Shown here: in pieces, positions 48,681 through 57,436 of the stretch
Layout of the letters: each line of letters begins with the position of its first letter
How positions within the stretch are numbered: the stretch's first letter is position 1
Source of the DNA: JAFGQJ01 sp964588525
Lineage (GTDB): Bacteria; Spirochaetota; Spirochaetia; SZUA-6; DRHE01
DNA length: 64,000 nt
NCBI GenBank assembly: GCA_964588525.1
Contig: CAZPQC010000002.1
Span: forward strand, 1 to 64,000
Reading direction: 5' to 3'
Translations under genes and position numbers: made by a program
The notes under the pieces: generated by a model
Told to the model about the DNA's origin: nothing
Databases searched by the model: none
The model's input: the letters and a program-made list of their open reading frames with translations, nothing else

Positions 48681-50045
48681 TCAGGCACGTTTCCTTTCCC
48701 CATCTTGGATGGATCGGCTGAACTCGATCAGCGCCGGTTCGAGTCTAGCCCAACCCGGTTCATCCCTGTCTATTATATTGTGGCCGCCGGGAATTTCCAG
48801 GTAGCGTATTATGCCGTCCGGCAGCCCGGCAGCCCGTCTTTTACCGCCCGGCACTGCGGCCATCCGGTGCGCGGTTGCCAGGCGCTCTACCAGTTTTTGC
48901 GTTTTCTGCGGGCGCACCAGCTCGTCCTCCGCCCCTTGCACCACCATGGTGGGAATCCCGACCGAACGGGCGCTTCGATATCCCCCTTTGCCGGTTTTCA
49001 TGATCTGGTCGATCACCGATATCGGCACCTGCAGATCCCGAAGCCAGGTCTGAACTTCCGGATCGTGCAGATCGACATCCGGAAAGAAATCGTCCAAGGA
49101 CTGCTTTAGATTTGGATCATTGAGATCCGCCTTCAGCAGCGGCCGGAAGTAGCGGGGAAGGAAAGGCCGCAGAACCGCGCCGATCGAACGCTGCAGAGGC
49201 GTACCCAGGCGCCAGAAGGGGGACAGGAGCACCAGCCCGTCCGGCGGGAAGCGGGCTGCCGCCGCCAGCGACAGGGCCCCGCCCAAAGAGTAGCCGATCA
49301 GCAGAACCGGTGAGTATTTCTGTTTGAGCACCTGGAGTGCCTGTCCAACCGCCTCCAGCCAATCGCCGTATCCCCGCTCCAGGATTTCGGCAAACCTGGA
49401 ACCGAAGCCGGGCAGAAGAATCCCCTGCACGGTCCAGCCCTGTCCGTGCAGGGTTTCGGCCAGGGGGCGCATCTCAGCCGGGGTTCCGGGAAACCCGTGC
49501 ACCAGAAGAGCGGCAGCGCCCCCTCCGCCGAGGAAGAAGGGTTGATGAACCGGATCGCTGAAGGCCTGCAGCGGTTGGGAGACCAGTTCCGGAGGGACGC
49601 TCTGGGCATGGATCAGGTCGAAGAAGAAAAGGAAGGCTCCCTGAACCACGATGCCCCAGCCGTGTCCCAGCCAGGCGGGATTGCCGCGCCCCAAGGTTGC
49701 GGCCAGGCTGATACCCCCCGCGATGTAGAGGAGATCCAGGCCGGTGTTGATCCACAGGGTTCTACGCAGCTTACGGCTCTCGGACGGCCGTACCCCGGCC
49801 TCCATCAGCTTCGTATCGTCCGGATCGGGTACCGACCGCCGGCGTCTTCGGCTCCTCCAGATGCCGAAATCGGCGATCAGACCGTCGATCGCTCCCCAGG
49901 CCAGGGCCTGGATGCCGAAGCCGTCCCAGAAACCGGCGGTAAACAAGACCAGAGCCAGGCCCGCCAGGGTGCTGCCGGCCGCCCAGATCAGCAGGCGCTG
50001 AGACAGGCTGGTTTGAAATTTCCAGATGTCGATAGTGTTCTTCAT
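48681..50045 (-). CDS. Alpha/beta hydrolase with N-terminal membrane domain
   Basis: Protein of 454 residues. Residues 1-160 contain about four membrane helices (LLIWAAGSTLAGLALVLFTA, LDLLYIAGGISLAATLG, GIVVQGAFLFFFDLIHA). Residues about 180-450 are a carboxylesterase/monoglyceride-lipase-like hydrolase: LLVHGFPGTPAEM oxyanion loop, nucleophile GYSLGG, acid Asp in QGAEDELV and His in PGGHNII. It would act on lipid-like esters at the membrane face. The N-terminal domain also occurs as a stand-alone conserved membrane protein in other bacteria, so this is a fusion. Divergent from the amidase gene. Confidence 0.8.
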   Translation of the reverse strand: MKNTIDIWKFQTSLSQRLLIWAAGSTLAGLALVLFTAGFWDGFGIQALAWGAIDGLIADFGIWRSRRRRRSVPDPDDTKLMEAGVRPSESRKLRRTLWINTGLDLLYIAGGISLAATLGRGNPAWLGHGWGIVVQGAFLFFFDLIHAQSVPPELVSQPLQAFSDPVHQPFFLGGGGAAALLVHGFPGTPAEMRPLAETLHGQGWTVQGILLPGFGSRFAEILERGYGDWLEAVGQALQVLKQKYSPVLLIGYSLGGALSLAAAARFPPDGLVLLSPFWRLGTPLQRSIGAVLRPFLPRYFRPLLKADLNDPNLKQSLDDFFPDVDLHDPEVQTWLRDLQVPISVIDQIMKTGKGGYRSARSVGIPTMVVQGAEDELVRPQKTQKLVERLATAHRMAAVPGGKRRAAGLPDGIIRYLEIPGGHNIIDRDEPGWARLEPALIEFSRSIQDGERKRA

Positions 50046-50114
50046 TGTTGATTCCCGGCTATAATGTAACTAATTTTGTCAGAGAAAAAAGCTTCAGTGG
50101 AGGGATTTTCCATC

Positions 50115-51134
50115 GTGGAACCCAGAGCCTCCAGGTCCTGGTTCGATATAGTCGTAGTTCTGTTGGTTCTTGCAGGGGTAGGATTCCCACTCGGCGTGAG
50201 CCTGGCCGGCTCGATCCGGAGCAAGACCGTCCTGATGGGACGAGCGGCAGGAGCTGACCGAGCAGTGGAGCAGCTGCTCGACCCGCTTCCGGCTGCATCG
50301 TTCCGATTTCCTCTTTCCCCCTGGCGGGTGGGCATCCAGGCGGGTCATTGGAAGATCGAGGAGCTGCCCGCGGAGCTCAGGCGGTTGCAGTCTTCCACCG
50401 GGGCGCGCTACGGCAGTTATCGGGAGGTCGATGCCAACCTGGACATCGCCCGCCGCGTCGTGGAGTACCTCCTGGCCGCGGGCATTCAGGCCGAACTTTT
50501 ACCCGCCACGGTCCCGCCGGGATACCAGGCCGATGCCTTCGTTTCGATCCACGCCGACGGGGCCTACAGATCCGGAGTGAGGGGCTGGAAGATGTCCACA
50601 CCCTGGCGCTCATCCGCAGCTTCGAGGATGCTCCTCGATGCCATGGCGCGTACCTATCCCCAGTTCACCGGTTTGCCTGAGGACCGCTACGGCACGACCT
50701 ACAACATGCGCGGCTATTACGCCTTCAGCCCCCATCGCTTTCGCCATGCCATAGCCGGGACGACCCCGGCGATCATCATCGAGACGGGGTTCGTAACAGT
50801 TGCCGAAGACCGGGAGGTCCTTTTCGGCGCTCCCGACACCGTAGCTCAGGGCATTGCCGCCGGGGTCGTCCGCTACTTGGGCCGGTACGATCCTTTGGAT
50901 CCTACGGCGGTGGCGGTTCGCAGCTATCCTGTGATGCGGGTGACCGGCGAACAGGCCGAGCTCACCTTTCATCCCGAAGAAAACGCCAAGGTGGCCGGCA
51001 GGTTGGAGGGAGGTACGCTGGTTCGTCCCGTAAACCAGGAGAACGGCTGGGTGGAGGTGATCGTTTGGGGCAACTACCGGCGTTTCGGCTGGATGCGGGA
51101 GGCGGATCTGGAAGTTCTGGACGGCTCCTCCTGA
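50115..51134 (+). CDS. N-acetylmuramoyl-L-alanine amidase, membrane-anchored
   Basis: Peptidoglycan amidase (Amidase_3 type), 339 residues: an N-terminal anchor helix (FDIVVVLLVLAGVGFPLGV), then the zinc-site blocks VGIQAGHWK, SYREVDANLDIARRVVEYL (metal Glu), AFVSIHADG and the catalytic Glu in IIIETGFVT. A C-terminal SH3-like segment ends in NYRRFGWMREADLEVL. I chose the GTG at 50115 because GGAGGG (50099-50104) precedes it. An upstream TTG at 50076 has no ribosome site and lies only 11 bases behind a TATAAT (50060-50065). It cuts the glycan-peptide bond in the periplasm. Confidence 0.82.
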   Translation: MEPRASRSWFDIVVVLLVLAGVGFPLGVSLAGSIRSKTVLMGRAAGADRAVEQLLDPLPAASFRFPLSPWRVGIQAGHWKIEELPAELRRLQSSTGARYGSYREVDANLDIARRVVEYLLAAGIQAELLPATVPPGYQADAFVSIHADGAYRSGVRGWKMSTPWRSSAASRMLLDAMARTYPQFTGLPEDRYGTTYNMRGYYAFSPHRFRHAIAGTTPAIIIETGFVTVAEDREVLFGAPDTVAQGIAAGVVRYLGRYDPLDPTAVAVRSYPVMRVTGEQAELTFHPEENAKVAGRLEGGTLVRPVNQENGWVEVIVWGNYRRFGWMREADLEVLDGSS

Positions 51135-51196
51135 GGTTTGGCGGGACGGTTGGATACTGTCACCAGGCTCGCATGTCTCCGATCCCCGAGGCTCGT

Positions 51197-53599
51197 CTAG
51201 GGAGAGAGAAGCAACTTCGACACGGTCATCGCCTCGACATCCGCCCGCTTGACGGGGAAATCGAACAGCTCGCCGGCAGCCCAGCCGTCCACCAGATCGT
51301 CGTAGTGTTCGTGTCCCGGCTGACAGGATTGGCCGAGAGGCATGCTGACCTTCATGGCGTTCACGTCGTCGAGGGGGATTACCATACGGAGTCCCGGCAG
51401 CATCGTGACCTTGTACTCATCCTTTGCCGCGATGTAGGCGTTGTTGTTCACGGTATTGAAGTCACCGGCTGCGGGGATAGGTCCTACATTGAGCAGCCAG
51501 GCTTTGAACCAGCTGGTCCCCCCGGCGTGCTTCCAGTAGTAGTAGTGCAGCTTGCCCCACTTCCATTTGCGGGGATTTCTGCCGAGCTCTTCCTCCAGCC
51601 AGCCGTAGGCCCTGGACAGAGCCATTTCCAGGATCTGCTGGGGCGTCTCTCTGCCCGGCGTGTCCTTGCGATCCCAGAGAGGGGAGTCAGGCCGATCCAG
51701 TATCACATCCTGAATCAGGTACTTCTTGAGGGTGATGTGGAAGTAGGGGAACAGGTTCTCCCCCAGCTCATCCTCCAGCAGGGCCCGCACCCACTGGTTG
51801 AGGAAGACCTCATACACAGCCGCTCCCGGGCTGTCGGCCCGTACCTCGCGGTCCCAGTTCTTCAACATCTCCAAGGCCGCTGCCGCTTTTTCATCCTCGA
51901 AGCTGTAGGCGAACAGCTTGGGCAGGATGCTGTCCGCCTGCAGGGAATGCACATCCATCTGCATACGGCGGAAGTCTTCCACGGTTGGGGTATCCAGATC
52001 CTCCAGCAGCATGGCAATCCGGTTCCTACGGTAGTCGGCGGACCACATAAAGGAAAAGACGTATGGATCGTCTTTCGGAATCGTGCGGTTGTTGGTGTTT
52101 ATAATCTGCCCCTCCGGCGGATTGTAGGCATCGGGCATCTGCTCCACGCTGAGGAATCCCTGCCAGTCGTTGAGTCCCGATGAGCCGTCCGCGGGTAGGC
52201 GGCCGGAGTAGCCGCTGCGCTTTGGAACCGATCCGGTGGTCTGCCAGCCGATATTGCCGTCCGCATCTCCCATGATTACACTGAACCCGATGGTCTTCAT
52301 GTCGGCCAAGATGTCCATCATCTCCGCCACGCTGCCGGCCTCCATGAAGCGAAGCACCGATGACAGAGTTCCGTCGATGACCTCCTTACCCCGCACCGTG
52401 CCGTAGGAGCGCAGGGCCACCGCACCTTCGGTGCCCGGCTGCAGCTCGGTGATGATCGGCCCGAAGATCGTATGGTACACGGTCTTGCTCACGGACCGTC
52501 CTTCGGGCAGCCCGATGACCAGCTCTTCTTCCTCCATTTCCAGCGTCTGATCCCCCACGATATAGCGGGTGGGATCCTGGGGATCCAGGCGCAGGACGAA
52601 CAGGTCCACGAAGTCGATCGGGAAGATGGCGAAACCCCAGGCCATGGTGTCGGTGTGGCCGGTCATGATCCCCGGAGCCCCGGCGGCGGATACACCTGCT
52701 GCATTGATCCCGGGGGCGTTCAAATGACAGAGATACCAGGTATTCGGGAGAGAGATGCCCAGGTGCTGGTCATTGGCGAACAGCGGCTTGCCTCCCGGCC
52801 CGCTTTTGCTGATCCACATATTGGTTCCTCCGGCGCCTGCTTGTTCCGGAAGAGCCTGGAAGAAGGAGAAGACCTCGGGCAGCACCGTCCCGATCTCCAC
52901 GGAGCGGAGCTTCTCGAAGTAGGCGTCATCCGGCAGGGTGGCATTCGGAAAGGCCGGGTAGATGTCCGCCCACTCCTCCATCGTGATGCCCTGTCGCCCC
53001 AGCAGGGCCATGAGCTCCGGACGGTAGTTCTCGCGGAACATCCACGAGTTCAGGACGATGAGACTTATCGTATCCTCGGCCGTGTACTCCTCGGGGGTAT
53101 GATCGGACGACTGGAACTCCAGGGGCAGATCCTCCCCCAACAGCCGGATGTAGGCGTTGACGCCGTCTGCGTAGGCCTGGGCCATGGCTCGGTCCTCTGC
53201 GCTGAGCGCCTCATAAGCCTTGCGGCGCAGTGCGGGGAAGCCGAGCATGCGGCAGAAGGTGTCCAGATTGACCCGGCCTTCTCCGGCGAACTCGGAGAGT
53301 CGCCCGGAAACGACCCGCCTGAAGGTTTCCATCTGCCAGAGCCGGTCCTGGGCGTGGACAAAACCCTGGGCGACCAGCAGGTCGTGTTTGTTCTGAGCGT
53401 AGATGTGGGGTATACCGTGCTCGTCCCGCAGCACCGTGACCGGCTGCTGCACGGGCATGTTCGAGATCTCCCCTTCGTATTCAGGCCATCCTTTGGCCAG
53501 GATCAGGGATTTGCAGCTGCCCGGCAGAACAAGGGTCCCGATGACGATGAGGAACCCGACCAATAGACGAGAAATGCCTGCAGTATTTACCTGCCTCAT
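51197..53599 (-). CDS. Penicillin acylase-family Ntn hydrolase with Thr at the nucleophile site
   Basis: Protein of 800 residues, made as a precursor that cuts itself into alpha and beta chains. The alpha part has VLRDEHGIPHIYAQNKHDLL and QGFVHAQDRLWQME. The beta chain normally starts with Ser in GSN-W; here the site reads GGTNMWISKSG with Thr259 (codon ACC, plus-strand 52823-52825). Downstream blocks LFANDQHLGISLP and GIMTGHTDTMAWGFA agree with the family. The N-terminus has one hydrophobic segment (LLVGFLIVIGTLVLPG), so it is exported. Substrates may be amides or acyl-homoserine lactones. The start is chosen by aagg spacing; ATG at 53608 is an alternative. Confidence 0.88.
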   Translation of the reverse strand: MRQVNTAGISRLLVGFLIVIGTLVLPGSCKSLILAKGWPEYEGEISNMPVQQPVTVLRDEHGIPHIYAQNKHDLLVAQGFVHAQDRLWQMETFRRVVSGRLSEFAGEGRVNLDTFCRMLGFPALRRKAYEALSAEDRAMAQAYADGVNAYIRLLGEDLPLEFQSSDHTPEEYTAEDTISLIVLNSWMFRENYRPELMALLGRQGITMEEWADIYPAFPNATLPDDAYFEKLRSVEIGTVLPEVFSFFQALPEQAGAGGTNMWISKSGPGGKPLFANDQHLGISLPNTWYLCHLNAPGINAAGVSAAGAPGIMTGHTDTMAWGFAIFPIDFVDLFVLRLDPQDPTRYIVGDQTLEMEEEELVIGLPEGRSVSKTVYHTIFGPIITELQPGTEGAVALRSYGTVRGKEVIDGTLSSVLRFMEAGSVAEMMDILADMKTIGFSVIMGDADGNIGWQTTGSVPKRSGYSGRLPADGSSGLNDWQGFLSVEQMPDAYNPPEGQIINTNNRTIPKDDPYVFSFMWSADYRRNRIAMLLEDLDTPTVEDFRRMQMDVHSLQADSILPKLFAYSFEDEKAAAALEMLKNWDREVRADSPGAAVYEVFLNQWVRALLEDELGENLFPYFHITLKKYLIQDVILDRPDSPLWDRKDTPGRETPQQILEMALSRAYGWLEEELGRNPRKWKWGKLHYYYWKHAGGTSWFKAWLLNVGPIPAAGDFNTVNNNAYIAAKDEYKVTMLPGLRMVIPLDDVNAMKVSMPLGQSCQPGHEHYDDLVDGWAAGELFDFPVKRADVEAMTVSKLLLSP

Positions 53600-53736
53600 C
53601 TGCGTCATCCTTAGTAGACAGAATTCTGTGCCTATCTTCATTGTAATTGAGAACAACAGGAGATCGCAAATTTTTCTGAGCAGGAGGAGGCCTTTGACTC
53701 CCCGCCGCGGCCTGCCGGGACACCCCTGTCGACTAG

Positions 53737-54528
53737 CTATTCGTTCAGCGTGGAACGCATGTGGGTCGCCTCCGCACCGTGCACCACCGCCACGACCTCC
53801 GCCGCGATCGAGATCGCGATCTCCGCCGGGGTGTCGCCGCCGATCTTCAGCCCTACCGGGGCGTACAGATAGTCGGGCGCCTGCAGACCGGCCGACTTGA
53901 GTTTATCCAGGGTGGTGCGGATCTTGGGACGTGAGCCGATCAAGCCGACATAGCGATACTCGTCTTTAGCCTGCAGCACCTGCTTCAAGACCTGGTAATC
54001 GTGCAGATGACCGTGGGTGGCGATGAAGCAGAACTCGCAGGCTCGCAGGATTTCCGCGGCGCTTCCGATGTCCTCGTAATCCCCGGTAATGATCGTTCGC
54101 TCTTCGGTTTCACTCAGCAGGTCCCGAACCTCCGGCCGGGAGTCGAACAAGGTCACTCGAAAACCGAGGGATTCCAGAATCGGGGTCAGAGCCCTGCCGA
54201 TGTGTCCGCCTCCGAACAGCATGAAGCCCCGCCGACCCTGCATGTACTCGTACAGCAGGGTAACCTGGCCGCCGCATTTCATTTTGAGCTTTTCGAGATT
54301 GTAGGCTTCCAGGCGGTTTCCCCGGGTTCTCAGCACCTCCTTGCCGTCCGCCACCGCCCGATGTTCGATCGCTCCGCCTCCTACGGTTCCGAACAGCTCG
54401 CCCCGGTCGGTCAGGATCATCTTGAATCCTTCTTTGCCGGGGGTTCCGCTACCCGCTTTTACCACGGTTACCAGGACTATATTTGTTCCCTGTTCGATCA
54501 GGCTGCTGCAAGTTTTTAGAATATCCAT
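53737..54528 (-). CDS. XdhC/CoxI-family molybdenum-hydroxylase maturation protein
   Basis: Protein of 263 residues. The N-terminal XdhC domain has LVTVVKAGSGTPGKEGFKMI and GTVGGGAIEHRAV, with a CGGQV segment. The C-terminal Rossmann domain has MLFGGGHIGRALTPILESLG, ATHGHLHDYQVL and YVGLIGSRPKIRTTLD. It sulfurates and inserts the molybdenum cofactor of xanthine-dehydrogenase-type enzymes, so it probably serves one or both hydroxylases encoded at 29926-37581. The ATG at 54528 is the family start; the frame is open further upstream. Divergent from htrA. Confidence 0.9.
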   Translation of the reverse strand: MDILKTCSSLIEQGTNIVLVTVVKAGSGTPGKEGFKMILTDRGELFGTVGGGAIEHRAVADGKEVLRTRGNRLEAYNLEKLKMKCGGQVTLLYEYMQGRRGFMLFGGGHIGRALTPILESLGFRVTLFDSRPEVRDLLSETEERTIITGDYEDIGSAAEILRACEFCFIATHGHLHDYQVLKQVLQAKDEYRYVGLIGSRPKIRTTLDKLKSAGLQAPDYLYAPVGLKIGGDTPAEIAISIAAEVVAVVHGAEATHMRSTLNE

Positions 54529-54660
54529 AGGGCTACTGTAAATCCTGGCCTGTAAATGCTCAAGGGCTCGAGGGTGCTCAAGAGCGGCGTTCCCGGTTGC
54601 GGCAAGATTGGTCCCGGGGCGCGGATTTATGTACATTTACAGGTGAAAGAGGAGTAGCGG

Positions 54661-55707
54661 ATGAGCCAGGTGCTTCAATGGATTTTCAGCAATAATAACG
54701 ATCAGCAGGAGGGGTTCGAATCCGGAAACGGGGGCTCCCGGATAGGTGCACAGCCCAGCGATCAGGAGCTGCTGGATGCCTACTCCAGGGCCGTGACCAA
54801 GGTGGTGGAGACCGTCGGTCCCTCCGTGGTTGCCATAAGCATCCGCAAAAACACGGGCGGCGGCCGAGCCGGAGCCGAGCCCGGTGGAGCGGGTGCCGGA
54901 TCCGGGGTGATCATCACTCCGGACGGATTCGTTCTGACCAACAACCACGTCGTGGAGGAAAGCGACGGTTTGGAGGTGTCCCTGACCGACGGGCGCACCT
55001 TTGCCGCTCAGGTGATCGGCGCCGATCCGCCGACCGACCTGGCGGTGATCCGCCTTTCCGACGGAAGCCTGCCCGCTTCCGAGCTCGGAGACTCGGACAA
55101 GTTGAAAGTCGGGCAGCTGGTGATCGCCATCGGCAATCCACTGGGGTTTCAGAGCACCGTGTCCGCCGGAGTTGTTTCGGCTCTGGGCCGGAGTCTGCGG
55201 AGCCGGAGCGGGAGATTAATCGACGGGGTGATCCAGACCGATGTTGCCCTGAATCCGGGCAATTCCGGGGGTCCTCTGGTGGACAGCCGTGGACGGGTGG
55301 TCGGGATCAATACGGCAATGATCTACATGGCCCAGGGGATCAGCTTCGCCATCCCCATCAATACGGCCCGCTGGGTGGTGACCGAGCTGGTGATGCACGG
55401 GAAGGTGCGCAGGGCCTACCTGGGGATCGGCGCCCAGTCCCGCCCCGTGAACAGACGGATCCAACACACTTTGGATCTGAGCAATCCCGCCGTGGTCGAG
55501 GTCATCAACATCGAGAAGAACGGTCCTGCCGAGCGGGCCGGCCTGGAACCCGGTGACTACGTCTTCGCCCTGAACGAGAACCAGGTGGGCACGGTGGATG
55601 ATCTTCACCGTTTGTTGAGTAAGTGGCCTCCGGGAACGCCGCTGGACATCAAGCTGCTGCGCCGGGGCCGGGTAGAGGTATTCCGTATTATTCCGCGGGA
55701 GGGTTAA
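54661..55707 (+). CDS. HtrA/DegP-like serine protease without signal peptide
   Basis: Trypsin-like S1C protease of 348 residues with one PDZ domain. Catalytic triad: His96 in LTNNHVV, Asp126 in PTDLAVI and Ser202 in NPGNSGGPL. The PDZ domain covers about residues 245-340 (YLGIGAQSRPV, GPAERAGLEPGDYVFALNE). The first 35 residues are polar and rich in Gly, Asn and Gln, with no signal or anchor helix, although most relatives are exported. The start is well supported by gaggag. It should act in protein quality control, here perhaps in the cytoplasm. Confidence 0.92.
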   Translation: MSQVLQWIFSNNNDQQEGFESGNGGSRIGAQPSDQELLDAYSRAVTKVVETVGPSVVAISIRKNTGGGRAGAEPGGAGAGSGVIITPDGFVLTNNHVVEESDGLEVSLTDGRTFAAQVIGADPPTDLAVIRLSDGSLPASELGDSDKLKVGQLVIAIGNPLGFQSTVSAGVVSALGRSLRSRSGRLIDGVIQTDVALNPGNSGGPLVDSRGRVVGINTAMIYMAQGISFAIPINTARWVVTELVMHGKVRRAYLGIGAQSRPVNRRIQHTLDLSNPAVVEVINIEKNGPAERAGLEPGDYVFALNENQVGTVDDLHRLLSKWPPGTPLDIKLLRRGRVEVFRIIPREG

Positions 55708-55765
55708 CCGCGGGGGCGGTAGCCACGGACAGGCTGTATAATGCCGGTCCGCGTTTTCAGCCGGT

Positions 55766-55999
55766 TCAGTCCCAGAGCGGGACGGACTCGACGCTTTTCA
55801 CCTCCGGAATCGAGTCTTTGAGCCGGCGCTCGATTCCCTGCTTGAGGGTCAGTTGGGCCATGGGACAGCCGCCGCAGGCGCCTTTCAGCTTCACCTTGAC
55901 GACGCCGTCAGCGGTCACCTCGACCAGCTCGACATCACCGCCGTCGGCCTGTAGGGCAGGGCGTATATCCTGCAAAGCCACTTCGACTTTTTCGCGCAT
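55766..55999 (-). CDS. NifU-like iron-sulfur scaffold domain protein (Nfu)
   Basis: Protein of 77 residues consisting only of the NifU C-terminal domain: ALQADGGDVELVEV and the cluster-binding ACGGCPMAQLTLKQGIE with Cys42 and Cys45. It carries a [4Fe-4S] cluster between two monomers and hands it to target enzymes. The iron-sulfur-rich enzymes in this window are possible clients. Confidence 0.92.
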   Translation of the reverse strand: MREKVEVALQDIRPALQADGGDVELVEVTADGVVKVKLKGACGGCPMAQLTLKQGIERRLKDSIPEVKSVESVPLWD

Positions 56000-56047
56000 C
56001 GTGTACCTCCATGATTGCGGGGCGTTTTCCGTTTCATCCGCGGAGTA

Positions 56048-56698
56048 CTATCCGCCGGATGAATGCACCACCGCCAGTCTTTTTGCAGCCTCGGTTCGTA
56101 GAGCACCTTCAGCACGCTTATGCGCCTCAGGACGGGCCAAAAGCCGTGCATCGTGCACCACATCGAACTCAGGCCCCCTCTCCGATGGATCCCGATCGAT
56201 AATGCGACGGATCTTTTCGATATCTTCGCGCATCAAACCGGAACGAATCAGAATCTCTTTAGCGGTTCGAAAGCCGTCAGAGGCTGTCCCGCCGTCGATA
56301 TTCTGTAATATACTAGCCGGAATGACAATATGCCAATCCGCTTTTTCTTCCTTCAATATCTCTTCGCTCCAGGTGAGAACCGCTTCGGCCTGTCGGATTT
56401 GCTCTTCGTCTTGATCCCACTGCTCCCGCATCGCCTCCAGCAGCCTGCGGCGCAGCCCGACGGCCCGGTTCTTCAGGTAGCGATCGTAGGCTTCCTCCCC
56501 CACGCACTCCTGGGCGAACTTGCACCACTCCAGGCAGCTCATATACCCATCGCGAAAAACCGCCCGCCCGCAGTTGGAGCACACGCCGCGGATCTCGTCG
56601 GTCCAGATCTCCACCTCCTCTCCGCAGGAGGGGCAGTCGAACATCTCCGGTTGGGGTTGTCTGAGGATTTTTGCTCCAGGGCAGAACTGATGATCCAT
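56048..56698 (-). CDS. Zinc-ribbon protein, HD-phosphohydrolase-like region
   Basis: Protein of 216 residues. Residues 1-66 hold a zinc ribbon (FDCPSCGEEVEIW and GVCSNCGRAVF) followed by CLEWCKFAQECVGEEAYDRY. This pattern is shared with a family of small predicted HD-domain phosphohydrolases. The later part has helices with ADWHIVIPASILQNID and EFDVVHDARLLARP, where His and Asp fall at places comparable to HD motifs but are not a clean match. Function unknown. It lies 48 bases upstream of the nifU-like gene on the same strand and could be in one transcript. Confidence 0.6.
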   Translation of the reverse strand: MDHQFCPGAKILRQPQPEMFDCPSCGEEVEIWTDEIRGVCSNCGRAVFRDGYMSCLEWCKFAQECVGEEAYDRYLKNRAVGLRRRLLEAMREQWDQDEEQIRQAEAVLTWSEEILKEEKADWHIVIPASILQNIDGGTASDGFRTAKEILIRSGLMREDIEKIRRIIDRDPSERGPEFDVVHDARLLARPEAHKRAEGALRTEAAKRLAVVHSSGG

Positions 56699-56761
56699 GA
56701 TTAGAATATAAGCAATTCAATCAGAAATTGCATTGACCTGAGTCAACTCTTCCCCGCGGGT

Positions 56762-56791
56762 TTGACGCGGGTTGATACACGACAATATAAT
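56762..56791 (+). promoter_or_regulatory. Sigma70-type promoter ending at a start codon
   Basis: TTGACG at 56762-56767, an 18-base spacer and TATAAT at 56786-56791. The ATG of the next gene is at 56798-56800, seven bases past the -10 element, exactly where transcription should begin. The mRNA would be leaderless. Confidence 0.6.
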
Positions 56792-56797
56792 CATGAA

Positions 56798-57385
56798 ATG
56801 TCGGTCGTTGGGATCCTGCAGAAAAACAGGGGGACCAGAGCGATAATCCACTCCATAGAGCGTAGAAGAGCCGAAAGGATATTGGAACAAATAGAGCCCT
56901 TTCTTAAAGATGCGACCTCAATCGTGGATATTGGTGCCGGACCTTGCGTAATATCCGAAGTGTTAATGGCAAGGTCATACGATATTATCCCAATCGACAT
57001 TCAAGATAATAGCTTCTCCGATATGGTGAGCGCGATACTTTACGACGGGAGAAGGATTCCGTTTAAAGACGATCTGTTCGACGTTTCCTTGCTCTTGCAG
57101 GTCCTTCACCATACTGCGAATCCCGGCACGTTGCTCGAAGAGGCCAGGCGCATCAGTGGACGTATAATCGTCTTGGAGGATGTGTTCACGAATTTGATTG
57201 AAAGATACACAACCTACATGGCGGATAGTCTTCTGAATTTCGAGTTTAGAGGCCATCCCCATTCCAACAAGCAAGATTGCGAGTGGCAGAAACTATTCGC
57301 GCAGCTCGGTCTCAGGTTGATATATACTCAGAGGTTCCGAATGTACGGTGTGTTCAATACTGTACTTTATGTTCTAGGCGGGTAA
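56798..57385 (+). CDS. Class I SAM-dependent methyltransferase
   Basis: Protein of 195 residues with the SAM-binding motif SIVDIGAGPCVISEVL, acidic strand-two end DIIPIDIQ, and FDVSLLLQVLHHTANPGTLL as motif for ubiquinone/sterol-type methyltransferases. The substrate is unknown. Codon use and GC content are clearly lower than in the surrounding genes. The frame extends to a TTG at 56762, which is the -35 element itself, so the ATG at 56798 is preferred. It precedes a macrolide-type glycosyltransferase, which suggests modification of a lipid or polyketide-like product. Confidence 0.8.
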   Translation: MSVVGILQKNRGTRAIIHSIERRRAERILEQIEPFLKDATSIVDIGAGPCVISEVLMARSYDIIPIDIQDNSFSDMVSAILYDGRRIPFKDDLFDVSLLLQVLHHTANPGTLLEEARRISGRIIVLEDVFTNLIERYTTYMADSLLNFEFRGHPHSNKQDCEWQKLFAQLGLRLIYTQRFRMYGVFNTVLYVLGG

Positions 57386-57436
57386 ATGCCCACTCCTGAA
57401 GTCTCAAGAGAAATATAGGAGGCGAGGAGGGATATT

